Origin: JAAFKA01 sp044348925
GTDB lineage: Bacteria > Bacteroidota > Bacteroidia > Cytophagales > Thermoflexibacteraceae
Length of the DNA: 15,927 nt
NCBI GenBank assembly: GCA_044348925.1
Contig: JBIKRY010000080.1
Span: forward strand, 1 to 15,927
Direction of reading: 5' to 3'
Part shown: in pieces, positions 14,606 through 15,927 of the stretch
Layout: each line of letters opens with the position of its first letter
How positions within the stretch are numbered: position 1 is the first letter of the stretch
The notes under the pieces: model-generated
Told to the model about the DNA's origin: nothing
Seen by the model: only the letters and a program-made list of their open reading frames with translations
Databases searched by the model: none
Translations under genes and position numbers: made by a program

Positions 14606-15066
14606 TCTAAATCTTCGCCCAAGTTCTCTAATTTCTTGCCACGTTTTTCGCTGCGTTTAATCAATTTTTCGACCAACATATTGCGAAACATAATTTCTGC
14701 TTTGTATAATTCAAAAATTTGACGCACCGAAATAGATTTTTGAAATTCTTTGTAATATTTTCTATCCAAAGCTGTTTCTTGTTCTTTCAAGTCCATCATT
14801 TTTTCCATATTTTTCCCAATTTGTTCATCACTTGCAGTCGAAGATGTGTTAGATAATTGCATTAATTCTTTGCGAATTTTCTTTTTTTCTTCGCTATACT
14901 GCGTGTATGTTATCCAAAATGATTTAGACTGTTCGGCAGTTAGATTAATTTTTTGGGTAATCATACCTATTTTGGCAGCCTCCAGCTTGTCTATCATAGT
15001 TTGATTTTGGGCAAAAGCAATATTACCCATCAACAAGCCTACTATTATTGTAAAAATTTTAGTCAT
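14602..15066 (-). CDS. Spy/CpxP-like periplasmic LTxxQ protein
   Basis: A 154-residue protein starting with ATG, with a signal peptide ending at about residue 19 (GNIAFAQ). The mature protein is predicted all-helical and charged. It carries an LTxEQ motif (LTAEQ, 42-46), the hallmark of the Spy/CpxP family of periplasmic chaperones and stress sensors, followed by long helices (QYSEEKKKIRKELMQL, MEKMMDLKEQETALDRKYYKEF). A second helix-turn region near SVRQIFELYKAE (112-123) takes the place of the second LTxxQ motif. The C-terminal 25 residues are strongly basic (KLIKRSEKRGKKLENL). It is the last gene of the sigma cluster, 41 nt after the membrane protein gene. The likely role is sensing or buffering unfolded envelope proteins, or metal stress. 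The family call is by motif. Confidence 0.8.
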   Translation of the reverse strand: MTKIFTIIVGLLMGNIAFAQNQTMIDKLEAAKIGMITQKINLTAEQSKSFWITYTQYSEEKKKIRKELMQLSNTSSTASDEQIGKNMEKMMDLKEQETALDRKYYKEFQKSISVRQIFELYKAEIMFRNMLVEKLIKRSEKRGKKLENLGEDLD

Positions 15067-15107
15067 TTTATTAAGAAATTAGTTATAGTTAGTAATTGGT
15101 TTTTGTG

Positions 15108-15536
15108 TTACAAATAGTCATTAATATCTTCCAGATTCAATTCCTCCTCAAGCAATTCCTGCGAAATATCTATTGGCATTGCGTCTATATTCAATTCTGT
15201 GCCTTGTGTTGCACAAACCTGCACAATATCGTCTGTAGCAATTCCCGAATTTACTAAATATTCTTTAATAGCTTGTTCGGATACCTCACTCAAATTTTCG
15301 GTTTGGGCTTTTGGCATATACAATTCAGTTGCCACAAAAACACTTAGCACTACTGCACACAAAGCCGTAGATATTTTCCAATATTTTTGCACAGCTACTG
15401 CCTGATACCACACTGTTTTTTCCTTCCGTTTTTGTATGCTATTTTGTATTTTTGACGGCAAAGTATCAAAATAATTTTCAGGAACACTAAATAATGGTGC
15501 TTCTTGTTTTAAGTCTTCTAAGTTTATTTTTTTCAT
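15108..15536 (-). CDS. Single-span membrane protein, candidate anti-sigma factor
   Basis: A 142-residue protein starting with ATG, 20 nt after the sigma factor gene. The cytoplasmic N-terminal part contains FSVPENYFDTLPSKI (16-30), a pattern I know from short Bacteroidota proteins encoded after ECF sigma factors. A transmembrane helix follows at about 54-73 (ISTALCAVVLSVFVATELY). The outside region 76-142 is very acidic (ELLEEELNLEDIND near the end) with almost no basic residues. There is no HxxxCxxC zinc motif of the classic ZAS anti-sigma domain. Position and topology suggest that it holds the sigma factor at the membrane and reads a periplasmic signal, perhaps through the Spy-like protein. 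That function is inferred from context, not from homology. Confidence 0.85.
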   Translation of the reverse strand: MKKINLEDLKQEAPLFSVPENYFDTLPSKIQNSIQKRKEKTVWYQAVAVQKYWKISTALCAVVLSVFVATELYMPKAQTENLSEVSEQAIKEYLVNSGIATDDIVQVCATQGTELNIDAMPIDISQELLEEELNLEDINDYL

Positions 15537-15556
15537 ATTTGTAGTTTGTTTACAAA

Positions 15557-15927
15557 TTATTCTTGTACATAAAGTTCTATTTTTTTTACTGCGTGGTGAT
15601 AAGATGCTTTCAAAGCCCCTACCGAAGTTCCTACAATTTCCGAAATCTGTTCATAGCTCATATCGTCATAAAACCGCATATTGAACACCAATCGTTGCTT
15701 ATCGGGTAATTTTAGCAATGCTTTTTGCAATTTTAGTTGAATTTCGTCCCCTGTAAATCCGCCATTATCCAATTTTTGTGTCAATTCTTTGCTAATGTCG
15801 TTAATTGGTAGAAAAAATTTTCTGCGTTTGCTACCCAAAAAGCCCAGACTTTCATTCACAGCAATTCTATATATCCACGTATAAAGTTGCGATTGTTGCT
15901 TAAAATTAAGCAAATTATTCCAAACTT
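15557..15927 (-). CDS. ECF-type RNA polymerase sigma factor (5' part outside window)
   Basis: The frame is open to the right edge of the window, so the N-terminus is missing. The first readable residues, VWNNLLNF, are in the middle of region 2. A TTG at 15913 is therefore not the start. Region 2.3/2.4 is visible as LYTWIYRIAVNESLGFL, and region 4 as LPDKQRLVFNMRFYDDMSYEQISEIVGTSVGALKASYHHAVKKI, with the helix-turn-helix that reads the -35 element. About 122 residues are present of an expected 170-200. It directs RNA polymerase to a small set of promoters and very likely controls its own operon with the two genes downstream. The cognate promoter is outside the window. Confidence 0.95.
   Translation of the reverse strand, partial: VWNNLLNFKQQSQLYTWIYRIAVNESLGFLGSKRRKFFLPINDISKELTQKLDNGGFTGDEIQLKLQKALLKLPDKQRLVFNMRFYDDMSYEQISEIVGTSVGALKASYHHAVKKIELYVQE

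Noticed and set aside
15911..15913. TTG as start of the sigma factor
   Set aside because: The frame continues upstream with VWNN, typical of sigma region 2, so the gene runs off the window.
1..15927. tRNA, rRNA, riboswitch or other structured RNA genes
   Set aside because: I saw no tRNA-like acceptor or TPsiC motifs and no known riboswitch core. The visible structures are simple hairpins.

Overview
The window is AT-rich bacterial chromosomal DNA and almost certainly belongs to the phylum Bacteroidota. The signs are Bacteroidota-type -7 elements (TAnnTTTG) upstream of several genes, no clear Shine-Dalgarno sequences, A-rich leaders before start codons, many short exported proteins with a signal peptide ending in AQ or AFAQ, an exported DUF1501 protein, very long TPR proteins, and an ECF sigma / membrane protein / Spy-like gene trio. 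I cannot name a genus. No rRNA, tRNA, CRISPR array, transposase or phage gene is visible.

Layout. 1-1850: a small DUF1232 membrane protein and an exported DUF1501 protein, both on the minus strand, bracketed by two same-direction copies of a short palindromic repeat (28-62 and 1804-1838). A run of 13 C lies at the extreme left. 1943-5834: an exported TPR protein (+) facing a very long exported all-TPR protein (-). 5835-6286: a 452-base divergent AT-rich intergenic region with inverted repeats. 6287-6772: a small exported beta-sandwich protein with a charged tail, followed by a strong intrinsic terminator. 7022-10378: a large AddB/RecB-like protein with a C-terminal PD-(D/E)XK nuclease. 10406-11515: a Nif3/YqfO-type metal protein converging on it across a shared hairpin. 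11739-13064: a third exported TPR protein. 13065-13401: a divergent intergenic region dominated by a very long near-perfect inverted repeat. 13402-14544: a short-chain type acyl-CoA dehydrogenase. 14602-15927: a minus-strand cluster of ECF sigma factor (cut by the window edge), single-span membrane protein and Spy/CpxP-like periplasmic protein.

How the genes fit together. The only clear operon is the sigma / membrane protein / Spy-like group at the right end, which looks like an envelope-stress circuit: a cytoplasmic sigma factor, a membrane protein that may restrain it, and a periplasmic LTxxQ protein. The other genes look like individually transcribed housekeeping or envelope genes (DNA repair, acyl-CoA metabolism, Nif3-type metalloprotein, TPR scaffolds). 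Their order does not suggest a shared pathway.

The most unusual content is non-coding. There are several hairpin or repeat families: the 40-bp-arm palindrome at 13229-13316, a 30-bp-arm palindrome at 11566-11651, a 24-bp-arm palindrome at 1774-1827, and recurring TACGCAAC/CTACGTA-type hairpins at gene ends. Two of these lie between divergent genes, where a terminator has no obvious use, so they look like small non-autonomous repeat elements or regulatory structures. I see no convincing new multi-gene system.
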